From positions 18,977,001-19,041,000 of the forward strand of contig OY987265.1 in NCBI GenBank assembly GCA_963920665.1: a DNA stretch of 64,000 nt, written 5' to 3'. The notes under the pieces were generated by a model. The model was not told the DNA's origin, did not search any database, and saw nothing but the letters and a program-made list of their open reading frames with translations. This document shows positions 25,598 to 38,300 of this stretch, piece by piece. The number at the start of each line of letters is the position of its first letter. Within the stretch, counting starts at the first letter, position 1. The DNA is from Straminergon stramineum (Eukaryota; Streptophyta; Bryopsida; Hypnales; Calliergonaceae). The translations under genes and the position numbers were made by a program.

Positions 25598-28500
25598 TGC
25601 CACCCTTTTATTCGTCTATGATAATGTGGTGCAGTTGCAAGATTTTCAGTGGTGCTGCATCGAATCTGTGTGTATAGCTTCAGCTTCTGGAGGACTCCAT
25701 TACAGCTGTTTTCTGATATTCCCCTAAGTTAAGTGTCCCCTTCTTTAATGAGGAAGTAGAGGTATTGATTTGGCAGGGTGTTCCTTACAAGCTTCAAGCA
25801 CACAATTGAGTCAAAACTTTGATTATTTTTCATTTTCAGTGAAAGGCAGATGGAACAGTCTAGATACATGAATGTGTGGCCGTTTGATTATGGTAATAAA
25901 GGTCTTTGACTTGTTTTGATTAAATTCTTCCCGAATGATTCTTCCCGGATGTTGCAGTGTCATGTTGTGGTACGTAATTATGGTGGGACTAATGTTTCAG
26001 TATCATTGTGTGTCGGCGGTAGCTAGTTTAGATTGGTTAGGAATAAATTACACCCTAGTTCCTTGATCGTGTTTTCTGAGCTCACAACGATAGATCGATA
26101 GAGGGAGCGAGGGAGCGTGGACCCTGAACAGTTCCACCTAGAATCCCCTACCAAAGTTCTCCTGAAACATGAATTATAGAAATCTAAAAAATACATAAAT
26201 CCTATTGTGTTCGAGTTTACTCATACGCTCATAGTCACCTCATTGGATATTGAGAATATCTTGTATTGAATTCTACTAACTTTTTGATTTAGGAAGTTGC
26301 TAGAGGCAGAAGAAGTGAAAGACGGAAAGTTGGGAACATGAGATTGGGGTTCTCATATTTTGCAAGTTCTGGAGCAGCACTGCTTCCAAATACTGAAAAA
26401 ATTTGCAGGGAGTCTGCCGGGTTGAGTGATTGTTGAGACCAAACAAAGAAATTTGAATGATGTTGTGAGGTTATCAGCATTTGGTGTTGCAATGTGAAGG
26501 AATCCACATGAGCAGGGACATGTGTAAAGGCAACATCCTGTTTTTTTTGTATATTACTCAGATCATGGGTTGATCTTGTGTAATTGGGAAAGTAGCAATT
26601 AACCTTTTAACTGCGTAACAGCCCATATATAGCTGATCTGAATTTGGGGGCTCGTTTTGGTATGGGCAGTTAAATTTCTTTGACTGTTTTAAACATTTTT
26701 ATGGGCAGTATTGGATTGAAAACTTTTATTTTTTTCATGGAAAAAGGTAAATATTTCATTTTTGAGAGGTCCTCAAAGGCATATATGTGTCATGAGTGGA
26801 AAAGTAAAGCTTGTGAATTTTACTTGATTTCTTGGCTTTGAGCAAAGCTCTCCAATTTCACTTGATTTGAAATCCAAAAAAATTTTACTTATCCATTTGC
26901 TTTTTGAAAATGGTACCTATCGAAAGAGTAAAGTGATTATCATTGTTGAAAATTTATACATGCAAGTGTCAATTTGGAGTTATTTGCAATTTCTACTTAC
27001 AAAAAAAATTGCATTTCAACAATTGCAAGGTGGATCACATGCACACACACACACATCTTGTTATAATCTCACAACTCCTATAGTAAGCACACAAATAAGC
27101 AAGATCCTTGAACATCTATATGGTTAGGTTTTGAAAAAAATCAACTTGTTTCATTAGGAATGACTAAAAAGTCTATGGTCTTTTTTCATTGGAAAAACAC
27201 ACTTAAAAGGGTTGGGCACTTAGGGGTTAAATGACCATTCCAATCGACCCTCTTATTAATTTCCATGGATGATCAAATTTGGAAGAATTGAATTTAGAAT
27301 TAAAATCACAAAACCTCAAGTTGGGAAGGATAGATTGATAATTACAAAATTAATTAACTGTGAAATTGGGGATTTTTTTTTGTATTTCTCCTTGGCTAGG
27401 GCAATGAAGTGGTCAACTCTATTCATGGTTCCATTCTAGTAGATCATATCATTTTAAAATTTGTATCCATAAATTGTGTTTTTTAGATTAACTTGGAATG
27501 GAGGATCTCCAATGCCAAATGCTACTTTCTTCCAACATGAAAAGTGTTTATTAACCCTTAATACTTAGGTTTTTATAATAGAATCTACATTTTCTTACCC
27601 CCTCTATTCCAAAATGATCTTCCCATTAGCCTCAATTTATTGTCCCCACATGATCTTCCTATTGCACTCTATGATGTTGAGAATTGGTCAAAATTAACTT
27701 TCAATTGCTACCTAGGACTAGCAAAACAACTCCAAGCAATAGTTTCTCTTCCATTCATGCAATCATCAATCAAAAGACAAATTAAATGATTGAAAGGGTC
27801 AATCAACACGGTTCATTCTTATTTTTTGCACCTCTTTGAGTGTTTACTCATTAAAGGAAATGAGGATTTTGGAGGCAGTATCAAGTTCTACATATGATCT
27901 TGGGCCTATACTAACTACTTACAAAATGACAACCTCACACTCAGCAACTATGTGCCCAATGGTGCTCCTTGAAAATGCCCCTAAAAATTCACTTTTCAAT
28001 ACTCCAAAACTACACCTTGAAAAGGGTTCTAAAACTCAAAATTTTTAGGACATTAGGAGTGCATTGAACCCTACTTACATTGCAAAATGAGTTTTTAAAT
28101 TTTTATATTTAGCCTTAATTTGAAATACTTTGTCTAGTAGGAAGATCATTTTGGGACGTATAGAGTATAATATAGGTCTTTGTCAACTTTTGAGTGCATT
28201 TCATTGAAATAAAGGTGATAGTTATGATTTTTAGATTTGACCAATACAATTAATTTTGTAAAAGTCATACTAGGCCTTTGTCATGTCAATTTGAAAACAA
28301 CTGACTTCAAGAATTCCACTAGATTATAATTTTCTTTTTAGTACTCACTTTTCTAATTTTTTGTATCATATCAAGCTATTCACTTGATATAAAATGAGCT
28401 CTAAAATTCTCATTATTCATACTTAAAATAATAAAGTTCCTTTGTATAATGGGTTTTTCAACAAAGAGAAAACTGAGACCCTTGATTGATTTTTAATTCT

Positions 28501-29526
28501 ACATAAAGTATAGGTTATATATAAAAGAACCCATTGATATCGTATGATAGGTGATTTTCTTATGCATTCAAAGAAGTTCATTGCCACTTTCCCCAAAACT
28601 TTTGTTAGCATGAAAAATGACTTTGAAGAGAATACATGCTACAAATTTGTAGTCCAAGCTTTGTGTTATAAGAAATAGGTTCTAAAATATATTGTGGGAT
28701 GGGCTTGAGAGTGAGTCCAATCTTTATTCAAAGCCTACGCAAGATTATCTTAAAAACTCACTAACATCCAAGATGTCTTACAATTTTAATTCCAAATTAC
28801 TGAGAATTACCTATTGTAATTGATTGATAAGAATTTGATATTTTTATAATTTGTGAAAAATACTTTTTCTACAGATGTTGGTTTTTTCAGAATATATGTT
28901 GGAAAATCAAATCATTCAGATTTTAAAAAGTAAAATGTGATATTTAATTATTTAAATAAATGAATCCAAACAAATCTAGGATTCTCATAACACCATTCAG
29001 AAACATTTTCAAATGAGAGCGTATGATAATTCGTAATCATTTCAGACGTTTGTAAAATGTTTATCTAATAAAAAATGGCAATGTGAGAAACCACTAAAGG
29101 AGTCTGATCTGCATATTCTATCAAAAAAGTACGGTACTGATCCATCTGCAAAGGCTTCAAGCAAGCCTGGCACATCCTCCTCAATTCAGCTCAAATTTTC
29201 ACCTTTGTAGTCCACATACCGAAGGCACATTGTACAATTACTAAGTTATAGTACCAGTTTCCTGTTCTCTGGTTTCTTTCCTACATTTTGTAAGTGAGAA
29301 ATCTTCATCACAAGGTGCACGACACATCTAGGAGGACAAGGATTGCACCACACCATGGACGGTCACAAATCTTTTCTGCAGAAGCACGTCCTTGGAAGAA
29401 AATAATCACTGGAGAAATAATAATTCTTCGGAGGCTTCCCATCCAGTAGTGCCAAAATCCTCATGAGAGATACCGGTACAGTATCATGCCAAGTTTTTAG
29501 CATTTGATGTGAGATGATCCCAAATC
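25598..29526. other. 3' region and intergenic stretch, no second gene seen
   Basis: The first few hundred bases probably include the 3' untranslated region of the 3D-domain gene. The rest is AT-rich and shows no coding exon. A possible TTAA element spans 26599-27230, and a lone TTAACCCTTAA end occurs near 27549. The last few hundred bases before 29526 are less AT-rich and probably belong to the 3' end of the purine gene. Confidence 0.5.
26599..27230. mobile_element. Possible TTAA-flanked element, weak ends
   Basis: The right end, TTAGGGGTTAA, is typical of the TTAA elements in this window. The best left partner, TTAACCTTTTAACTGCGTAAC, matches the reverse complement of the right end only with a gap and several mismatches. 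The boundary on the left is uncertain. Confidence 0.35.
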
Positions 29527-31860
29527 TCACTTCTTCAGATACTCTTGCCAGCCAACAGCCTCCAGCCTCTCTGCTTTCTCCAGCACCATCTCCTGCAACG
29601 AGTTTTGGTATTCCCTCATCTTCTCAACTAGCTCCGGAGCTTCAACACCCAGCATCCGCACCGCCAACAGACCTGCATTAGTAGCATTCTGAATGGCAAC
29701 AGTAGCAACAGGGATCCCCCTTGGCATCTGCACAATCGAGAGCAACGAGTCCAGTCCATCGGTGTGGCTCCCTTTCACAGGAACCCCAATCACAGGAAGC
29801 GGGGTTAACGAAGCCACCATTCCGGGCAGATGAGCAGCTCCCCCTGCTCCAGCAATGATCACCTTCACACCCCGCTTGTGTGCATTCTGAGCATACGAAA
29901 CCATCCTCTCTGGAGTCCTATGCGCAGATACCACTGTCAACTCATACTGAACACCAAAAGACTCCAAGACCTCGGCTGCAAGGGCCATCACAGGCAAGTC
30001 AGAATCTGAGCCCATAATAATCCCAACAGGTGGACCAAGAGCACTGTTTTCCGAAGGAGCCGCATTCAGACCAGTCTTTTCTTTAGGATAGTCCTGAATG
30101 CCTTTGGTGTTGATGATCCAGTTCATACGTTGCCGGACGATCTCCATGGTTGGACCAACAACCGTAATATGTCCCATCTTCCGCTGCTTCCGAATCTCTG
30201 GCTTCTCATACCAGTGGACCGAAGCTCCCGGCACGGACATAGCCCTCCGCATGGTCTGGTGAGCCAAGGTGAACCCTTCCTCTCCCTCAGCTTCACCTAA
30301 AACATTATACATGAGAGAAGCAGGGACCTTCATGGAGGGGCTGCCAAGAGGAAGGCCTAACACACACCGCAGATGCTGCTCGTACTGCGATACAAAGCAG
30401 GCTTCGATGGTGTAATGGCCACTGTTGTGTGGTCGAGGAGCCACTTCGTTAAGCAAAACATTCCCGTCCTCAAGCAAAAAAAGCTCAACGCCAAACATGC
30501 CTGCGCCAGAGAGGGATCCCACTGCTCGCTCCGCAACTTGCATTGCGAGCTCCGCGACCTCGGCAGGGATCTGCGCCGGGGCTTCCACGGTGTGACAAAT
30601 GTTGGAAACATGCCTGGTTTCCACGACGGGGAACGAGCGGATGCACCCGTTGCGGCCACGGGCGACCATGACGGCGAGCTCCTTGACGAAAGGCGCCCAT
30701 TTCTCAGCGTAGAGGCCGCGTTCGATGCCGCCCAGAGAGGCGATGGCCAGCGACAGCGCTTCTTTGGATTGCGCGACGGCGTTGCCTCGACCGTCGTAAG
30801 CGTCGCGGCGACTCTTGAGCATCAAGGGGTAACCGAACTGCTTCCCTGCTTCTTCGGCGTCCGCGACGCTGTCAAGCTTCACGAAATCGGGAAGCGAGAC
30901 GCCGTGTTGCTTGAAGTGCATCTTCTGGATGTACTTGTCCTGCACGAGACCAACAAAAAACCAAAAAACACGAGCTTCAGTATCAGAAGGGATGTGCTCA
31001 TCGCCTTGGCCATGAAGGTATAGTAACTGCAATCAACGAAGGATTCATTGTTTGAAAATGATCATATTGGGAAAATGGGACCAATTTATATCTCATCAAC
31101 GAAGAAATTTACATGTGTTGATGAGAGAGTCAATAAATAATATTGAACAAAAAGAAACATGTCCTCATGTGAGATACTCAAAACAGGAAACAAAACCATG
31201 AGACGTTCTTGGTCGTTTAGGAGTTAGCCCTAATTTTAGGATTTAGTGTACCTGGATGATGCGAATGGTGAACGGCTTGGGTTCGATGTCCACATTCTCC
31301 CGAGCGAGCGCTTCCAGTGTCTCCACGTCCACATGCTCGATCTCGACAGTCAAAGCTCCGCATCCTTTCGCGAATTCGCGCACCGCATGCATGTCCTTGA
31401 AGCTGCCAATCTGGTGATGAAACGCGATTTTCCCCGCGGGGCAATCAGGCAGCGGGTCGAGGACCGCGACGCGGATGCCCATGGGCGAGGCCGCTTGGCA
31501 CAGCATCCGCCCGAGCTGTCCGCCGCCCAGGACCCCGATCACAGTGTCGCACAGACCCCAGGTCGTGGTACACAGCGTCTCGCACGACGCAGTTGCCATC
31601 TCCTCGTCCTCTTCCTGCTCTTCCACGACCTCCGAAGACTCAGTAGTAGCCGGGACAGCAAACTTCGAACGCTTCCTGTGAACCCCAACACACGAGCTCG
31701 CTAAACCCTCGCTGAGCCTTGCCTTGAAGGCGTAATCCCCGCTTGCTCGCAACGTAACAGCAGGAAACAGGAATCCAGAAGAAGCAGTCGCAGCGACGAT
31801 GAGCTTGGAAGGAGCAGTTGCGAGCGTTGCCACTTGCGATGCGGCGCAGAGAACACCCAT
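29527..31860 (-). CDS. PURK/PURE (ADE2-type): Phosphoribosylaminoimidazole carboxylase, PurK-PurE fusion, chloroplast
   Basis: Converts AIR to CAIR in de novo purine synthesis: the PurK half makes N5-CAIR from AIR, ATP and bicarbonate, and the PurE half moves the carboxyl group. Exon 1 is 31860-31252 and exon 2 is 30939-29527, joining in phase at [12 protein letters not shown], for 673 residues. Residues 1-85 or so are a Ser/Ala-rich transit peptide. [12 protein letters not shown] (about 109-120) and VEIEHVD mark the PurK N-domain; an ATP-grasp domain follows ([19 protein letters not shown]). [13 protein letters not shown] (from about 508), [25 protein letters not shown] and [12 protein letters not shown] mark PurE. 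Start: first ATG of the frame. The open frame continues upstream of exon 2 into the intron, but the acceptor before GACAAGTAC gives the conserved junction. The coding GC content is well above its surroundings. Confidence 0.96.
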
Positions 31861-32489
31861 TGCCACAGAAGCTCAATGCCACAAACCCAAAATCCTCCGA
31901 ATCGGGTTACACCTATTGCACCAAAAATCACGAAGTGAAAAAAGGAATTACACCATCGTGTGTCTGCAAAATTCACTACAGACAGAGAAAAGGTCCGCCC
32001 AAAACAGAGCTAGCTTGTTCTCTACATCACGTGGAAGAGACGCGCTGGCTCTCTACATCACCAAATGAGACGAAGTAAAAGACAATGAGCAGGCTCGCCC
32101 CGTCCAATCCGAGCTTCCAGGATGCTGAATTTGCAACCAATTAGTCCGAAATCTGTATGCGGGCAGTGCAATTTGTGCCAGCCGAATTGGAAGGTGGAGC
32201 AAGGCAGTCTTCGAGGAGGGGAAGAGTGGATGTGGATGTGGATGAGTTTCATTGGTGTTAGATCAGATTCTGTTCGTCTAAGAGAACCTGGCTGAATCAG
32301 AAGGAGCTGGAGGACTTATCAGCTCCCATGGGTTTTGTGCTCATCTACTTCAGTTCTGGCTCTGGCAGCATATTGTGCAACAGTCTTTCTTCCATACTTA
32401 ACATGGCATCCTCTATCTACACCTGTCCAACATTTCACCTATAATTCTGAGATATGTGTACATAGGAGACACAATTGGGAAAGGAATCA

Positions 32490-32660
32490 TTAACCCTTAA
32501 AGGACAGGCTAGTGACTGTGGAAATTATCCTTTAGGGCATTGTGTGAATATTTACTTAAAATAATTTTCAAAAACACTCATTGGAAGTCAAACTATTGTA
32601 CAAGACATCCCCTTCCCACACAAGATTTTGAGGATGAATAGTTGCATTTTTGTCTTGAAA
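32490..32660. repeat. TTAA-element end, duplicated at 33317-33480
   Basis: The segment begins TTAACCCTTAAAGGAC and continues GGCTAGTGACTGTGGAAAT. About 830 bp further on, a diverged direct copy begins CTAACCTTCTAAGGAC and carries the same order of blocks (GTGTGAAT, CACTCA, GTCAAACTATT, CAAGAC-TCCCC, AAGGATGAAT). The beginning also resembles one end of the element at 53500-53756. I could not find matching right ends. Confidence 0.6.
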
Positions 32661-33631
32661 ATGGTCATGGTGGTGTTTATGGGAGGAGGGGGGGGGGGGT
32701 TGGGGGATTTTATATCTATAGCTAGGTAGTCATGCAATTTCTTAACTTTGTGAAGACAAAACCTATGATCACAAAAAAAGTAATGGATATGAATGCCAAA
32801 ATCAAGTTTTCAAAAACAAGAACTCAAAAGGTATTGATATTATCTATGTAAGTTTACCATTTTTTTTTAATATAATATCATCTAGAAAATAAAATCATAA
32901 ATTTTGCCACTTTACTTAATGCCTGTTCATTCAAAGGGGCTTGGAAAATGTGCTATAAAATAAGTTTTCTACAATTTTTTTGAGGTTTTCTTTGATTGAA
33001 GGTATAATATGCATGATAGATATAAATTTCTACATGGTCAATTTTGAAAAAATATTTTCAAATCTTCTTAATCCAATTTCAAAGTATTTCAATTTGAAAA
33101 TTCTCCAAAAATACAATTACTTTTTTAGCATACAACTTTCTTTGTATTGGCTAAAATTTCATCTTATTTGATTAGCAAGGAATATACTGAGATTTGATTA
33201 TAAAAACTTCATTACTCTCCTCTTATAATTATTTTCTAACACTTGTATTCTATATTTTGTGCTCATGGATGATTGCAAGAATGACTTGTATATAATTTTC
33301 TCTTACTCCTTGTGTACTAACCTTCTAAGGACAAACTAGGCACTATGGAAATCATCTTTTTTGGTTTAGTGTGAATCATCTACTTAAAAAAATGAGAAGC
33401 ACTCACTAGAGGTCAAACTATTATGCAAGACCTCCCCTTTTTGCACAAAATTCCAAGGATGAATATATGCACTTCTATCTCAAATAGAAGGATTCTTTGT
33501 CATTCATTACACTACTTTGGTCCACAAATGTCCTTAGAGGGCTAGAGGGCTTTCAAACAAAACTTTAGAAACTCATGCGCATTTGAAAATAAAATTGCAA
33601 CTAGTTTGGTGGGATATATAATTTCACTTTG

Positions 33632-34222
33632 TTAACCTCTAAAGGACCAAGGGTGTTTGAGTATAGCTCTGGTTTTCTTGACTACCTCTTGTAACAAGCA
33701 TAATTTTGCAAATGTGTGGAATGATTTTGATGATCACCACCATTGAATTGAAAGAAAATTTATATAGCTTTCTTATAAAAAGAAGATCGATAGAATCACA
33801 CAATTTTTGAGAAAATGCCATCCTTGACAAGATTGATGAAAAATATCCAATTAGTTGGAACTTTATTCATATGCTAAAATTTGAATGTTCAAATCGAAAT
33901 GCTCAAAAGTGATCCAAAAACTCTGATTTTTTTCCATGGATAAGTATCATCATGATTGAGATGTGTAATTTTTTTCAAATTATTTTGAGGTGTGGAAAAA
34001 AAGATATGAAGATGTGAAGTCACAACCTAGAGCACCTTTTTCATTCTCAAAAAATTCACCAAAAATCACTCACTCAATCATTTCTCTATCGGATTGTACC
34101 AATGGATTCAAAAAAAAAATCATCTAGGGTCTCTTTGATGTTCATGGATTGTTAAAGAGGTTCACAATTCATAATTTCTACAAATGCAGTTGCAAAAGTC
34201 ATGTAGTGGCTTTTAGGGGTTA
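33632..34222. mobile_element. TTAA-flanked non-autonomous element, copy C
   Basis: The left end is TTAACCTCTAAAGGACC; the right end, read on the reverse strand, is TAACCCCTAAAAGCC. No ORF of note lies inside. Its right end abuts copy B at 34220 with only one TTA between them, so one element probably inserted at the edge of the other. Confidence 0.55.
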
Positions 34223-34768
34223 CCCCCTAAACGCGTCAACATCCATTATCTAGACGATGAATAGATTGAAACTCCAATTTCATCCTCCTAACTACTTGGA
34301 TGAAAGTTATTTTAATTTGTGAAGATACGTTATCAAGTTGTTGTCCTATCTAAGGGTTGGATTTGGTGTTACTAGAGTTAATATTTTTCTAAAATTACAA
34401 GTGTGCAAGTATGTTAAGTGGTCAAATTACATTGACTTTAGTTCAAAACTAGATTAGCCAAAATTTCAAAAAATCACCATGTGAAAAGAACCTCATTTCA
34501 AATCCATTCCAACAAATTTTACTCAAAACAATGGTAATATTTTACTTGCAATTGAATTTAATAGGAATTTTCGAATTTCTCTTTCAAAATTTATAAAATA
34601 AGATTGGTGATAGCATTGGTGAATCTAACTGTACAGATGGAATCTACAAATCAAAACCTACAACTTTTATTTGCATTTCAATTCCAAAATATATTTCCAA
34701 ATAGCACTTTATAATGATTTTTCTCAAATCGTCAATTCTGCAGATGAATCTGGACGTTTAGGGGTTAA
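34220..34768. mobile_element. TTAA-flanked non-autonomous element, copy B
   Basis: The left end reads TTACCCCCTAAACGCGTC; the right end, on the reverse strand, is TTAACCCCTAAACGTCC. The left target is TTAC rather than TTAA, probably a point change. The 549-bp element aligns over its full length with copy A (20461-21017) in opposite orientation, which fixes both boundaries independently. It is non-coding. Confidence 0.75.
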
Positions 34769-35324
34769 ACAACTTTAGAGGTTATATGAACTCACTATGT
34801 TCTTCTGACCTGTTTGAAGTAAAATCTAAATTTGCAACCTTGAGAGCATCATGGAATAGAATCCTCACTATCAATTAATGTTAAATAATAAATTCATGTT
34901 AAAATTTACAATAGAAGTTGTATAAGTAATAGAGGATATAAATTGATGAATGAGAACACAACCATATTACATTCGAATATACGCCACATGCCTTTGTGGA
35001 ATGAATTTCAATGGAAAAAGAAGATTGAAAAAGAAAAAGAAAAAAAGAAAATGTGCATTTTCCTGCATGATGTTCAACCCAGTACCTAAAAATTGCCACA
35101 ATACAAAGGTAGAGCCAGATAGCAAAATTCGACATCATCTAGATCACAAGGTCCCTCAACAGCATGACTGCATCTCTATGGAACACCACGGAATGCAAAA
35201 ATATCCACACTGGACTGACTGGAGAGAGGTTAAGTTTGAAAACAAAAGAGCTTTCTGGTTGATCTAAAAATACATAGACCCTGATCTCATTCAATTTCAA
35301 CCAGCTTGAAATCAGAAATGCGGT

Positions 35325-38300
35325 TTAAAAGCTTCCGGGCATGCGTCTACGAGGTCTGGCAGCATCACGAGCATCCATCCAGCGGGACAATACCAACAAG
35401 CCCTTGTAGCCATACACAACGGCCACAAGGACACCAACTAGTAACAAAAATAACATTATCCAACGCCTGGCTACAGCAATATTATCCTGCATGTGTAAAG
35501 CCAGAAGCATGAATTAGAAGATTATACTAAACGTCCTATAACATACTGAAGTCACAGTTCAGAAGGCTGTGACACATGGAGATGACAAATCAGGAAAAAA
35601 ATTGAAATAAAATCGGATTTTTTTTAACTATGGATGTTCAAAGCAGAGTGTGGCACAGACTTCAAGGTTGCAACAAGCAAGGTACACTATGAAGACAGGA
35701 CAAAATTTCTTTTTTGAAATAATCCCGTAATTGTATAAATGAAAACTCCTCAACCATAAACAAATACACACAACTAGAAAAGTCACCTGAAAGCGTGAAG
35801 TCTTTGCGGAGTCATCCAAATTACGACCTCTCCGTTTCTTCGAAGTCTTCATGGGTGCCGCATTCAACTATCACAAGATGATCACGGCTTAAAATTTACT
35901 TCTAAGAAGTGATATGTTACTAAAAATCTGAAATTAATAGGACATTCATGTACGAAATTACAATATCTATTAACTCCGAAGTGCCCAAGTTAAAAATTTC
36001 ATTTTGAAAGCTTAAATAGTGAACTATAGCACCTTTAAAAAATACTTGTATCTTCCAAAATGTAGGAGTTGATTTCTTGTTTCTATTGGTAGATATCGTT
36101 ACCTTCCTAGACGATTTATTCCAAATTCTACCTAGTAAGATATAAGAATGGAAATATGAATTTTTATATACCTCAGGTTCTTTGGATTTGCGATGTCTCA
36201 GCTCTTCACTTTCCTCTTTTGCCCTCCGTTCAGCAGCCAATCGGAAACACTCTTGATCACAAGGTAAGATCCCCACACCAGAAACTGCACGCTTAGTACC
36301 TTTTGGCTGAGCAGCTTGTGCATCACAACAAAGCCATTCTTTCTTAAGACGTTGGCAAGCACACCGTACAGTAACCTGCCAAAAACAATAGAACCTCAGA
36401 AATTCAACTTTCTCTGTTCTTGCCAGCTTCGAGAAGGTAACAAAATGTACCAATTGAAAAAAGAAATCATGCCCCAAATTCTTAACAACAGAGATATGAT
36501 TTGAACTATAATTAGCTAATCACTTCCAACAAAATATGACACAAGCAGCTCCGACCATTGCCTAACGCCACGGAAATTAGATATAAATTGGAAGTCCACA
36601 ATTACATCACATAACAGACAACCCTTCCAAAATCTTTCATAATGTACAACCGATGTCTGAGTACTGCACAACTTTCACGTCTTTTCCTATGCAACCTATA
36701 AACCCCATATCATAAGGCATAAACATTGTTCAATCATAACGGAACTAGCGAGCAGGTAAGTTCCAGAACGAACCTTCTTGCGGCAGTTGTCAGCAGCCGT
36801 TGGACAAACGCCAGGATGACAAATATCAGGACAAAGATGTGTACAGTTTGGAAGTTTGCTGGAGAGAAACACCACATTACCTTAGTCAATACACTAATCG
36901 AAGGTTGAGAAAAGTCAAAAAAGATGGTCAAAATAAAGTCTACCGTAGGCAATCATGTGTTGACCATATGAAGGTTACCCCTTAGTGATCAAATGGCCAA
37001 CAATTGGCCACTTCCGTACATATAGGAATTGGAATAGATCGTTCAGGACGCTTCAAAGAAGGTAACACAATGTACCAATAGAAAAAAGAAATTATACTCT
37101 ACATTATTAGCTTCCGAAGTGGACTTCCATTTTAGTTTGCGAAAAATGATGGCCAACTCAGTAGCTCACCCGAAGTTCCTCTGGAACAAAAGACAAATTC
37201 CAAGCAGTACATAATATACTAGCAGCAAAGAGTAACAAACAAGGAAGAGCGGAAGTAATAATTATCCATGTAGGACTACCTAGAAGCTAGTTTCCAAAAC
37301 TGTAGGGATAATCAGATAATATGACCCAGACCCAGAACACACAACACACAACGAGTGCCATAAGTACCTATGACAAGGTCCTCCACAGCTTAGTAGCTTT
37401 GCCCTAGCTGCATCAGAGACGGAGTTGAAGGCAGTGCATTCAAACGACTGCACCAAGGCCTCACAATGGCATGCACGCTTCAGGACGACTTTACATGGTT
37501 TGCAACTCCCAATGTGACAACGTTGAGTACATGGATGTGGACACCGAAGAGCTCGCTTCTGCAAAACATACATCAAACATATCAGAAAGACAATTTCTCT
37601 GTGACGGGACGGCACCATCCAAAATCAGACAACTAAAATGCCAATAATATGAATAAATGATGAGTAGACGTGAAACCAGGCTGGTACTCGAGGTTTTATA
37701 CAGAGATAACAAACCTTTTGACAAGGTAAGCGACACTGCTCACAACTATCGACAACTTTAAGATTGTCAGGTTGGTTTGAAGAGTCCTCTGTAGAACCAT
37801 TACTAGTACATTTCTCCAGAGGTAAAGAGGATCCAAATTTGCCCCAAGCTCCCTCTGGTCCATTGGTTGGCTCTACTAATTCAATTCCAGGAGGAATGGG
37901 CAGTTTGTCGAGCTGATAAACTTCTTCCCCTGCAACAAGACGCGGAATAGTGACAAAATGGCATGTGCTTCTGCAAGTATGATTGCCACAAGCCAGGGGG
38001 TTGCCACACGCATTGCTGCACCGAAACTCAGAGCTCTGTGAACATACCATCTGCACAATGATCAACCGTAATTACATTTTTTTTAAAAGTTACATTTTTG
38101 TGAAAATGCATTTGAATAAGGTAATGGGTTTATGCAGAGCACGTGCACAAAACTGCAAATGACAGCATAACGGCAAGAAACAAAAATGTATGAAACTGTA
38201 AGATGACTGGCCTTGCATAGGAGTATGAACATCATTCAATGTGTAAATGAAAAAACAAGACTAACCCATCCCATTCATCTGGTAATGGCTATGCGTCGCT

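Larger units (their letters stand above)
31861..35324. other. Upstream region of the purine gene, then TTAA-element cluster
   Basis: The first 400 bp are less AT-rich and probably hold promoter and leader of the purine gene on the minus strand. From 32490 onward, several TTAA-type ends and a duplicated segment dominate. A 12-base G run occurs at 32688-32699. No coding exon was found. Confidence 0.5.

Noticed and set aside
30373..31023. 216-codon open frame on the plus strand
   Set aside because: It lies antisense to the GC-rich PurK coding exon, which clearly encodes the purine enzyme. Its Arg/Ala/Asp-rich sequence is a typical shadow.
31246..31704. 152-codon open frame on the plus strand
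   Set aside because: Antisense to exon 1 of the PurK-PurE gene; no family resemblance.
35920..36477. 185-codon open frame on the minus strand
   Set aside because: Only 36375-36172 is coding (NFXL2 exon 14). The rest is read-through into flanking introns.
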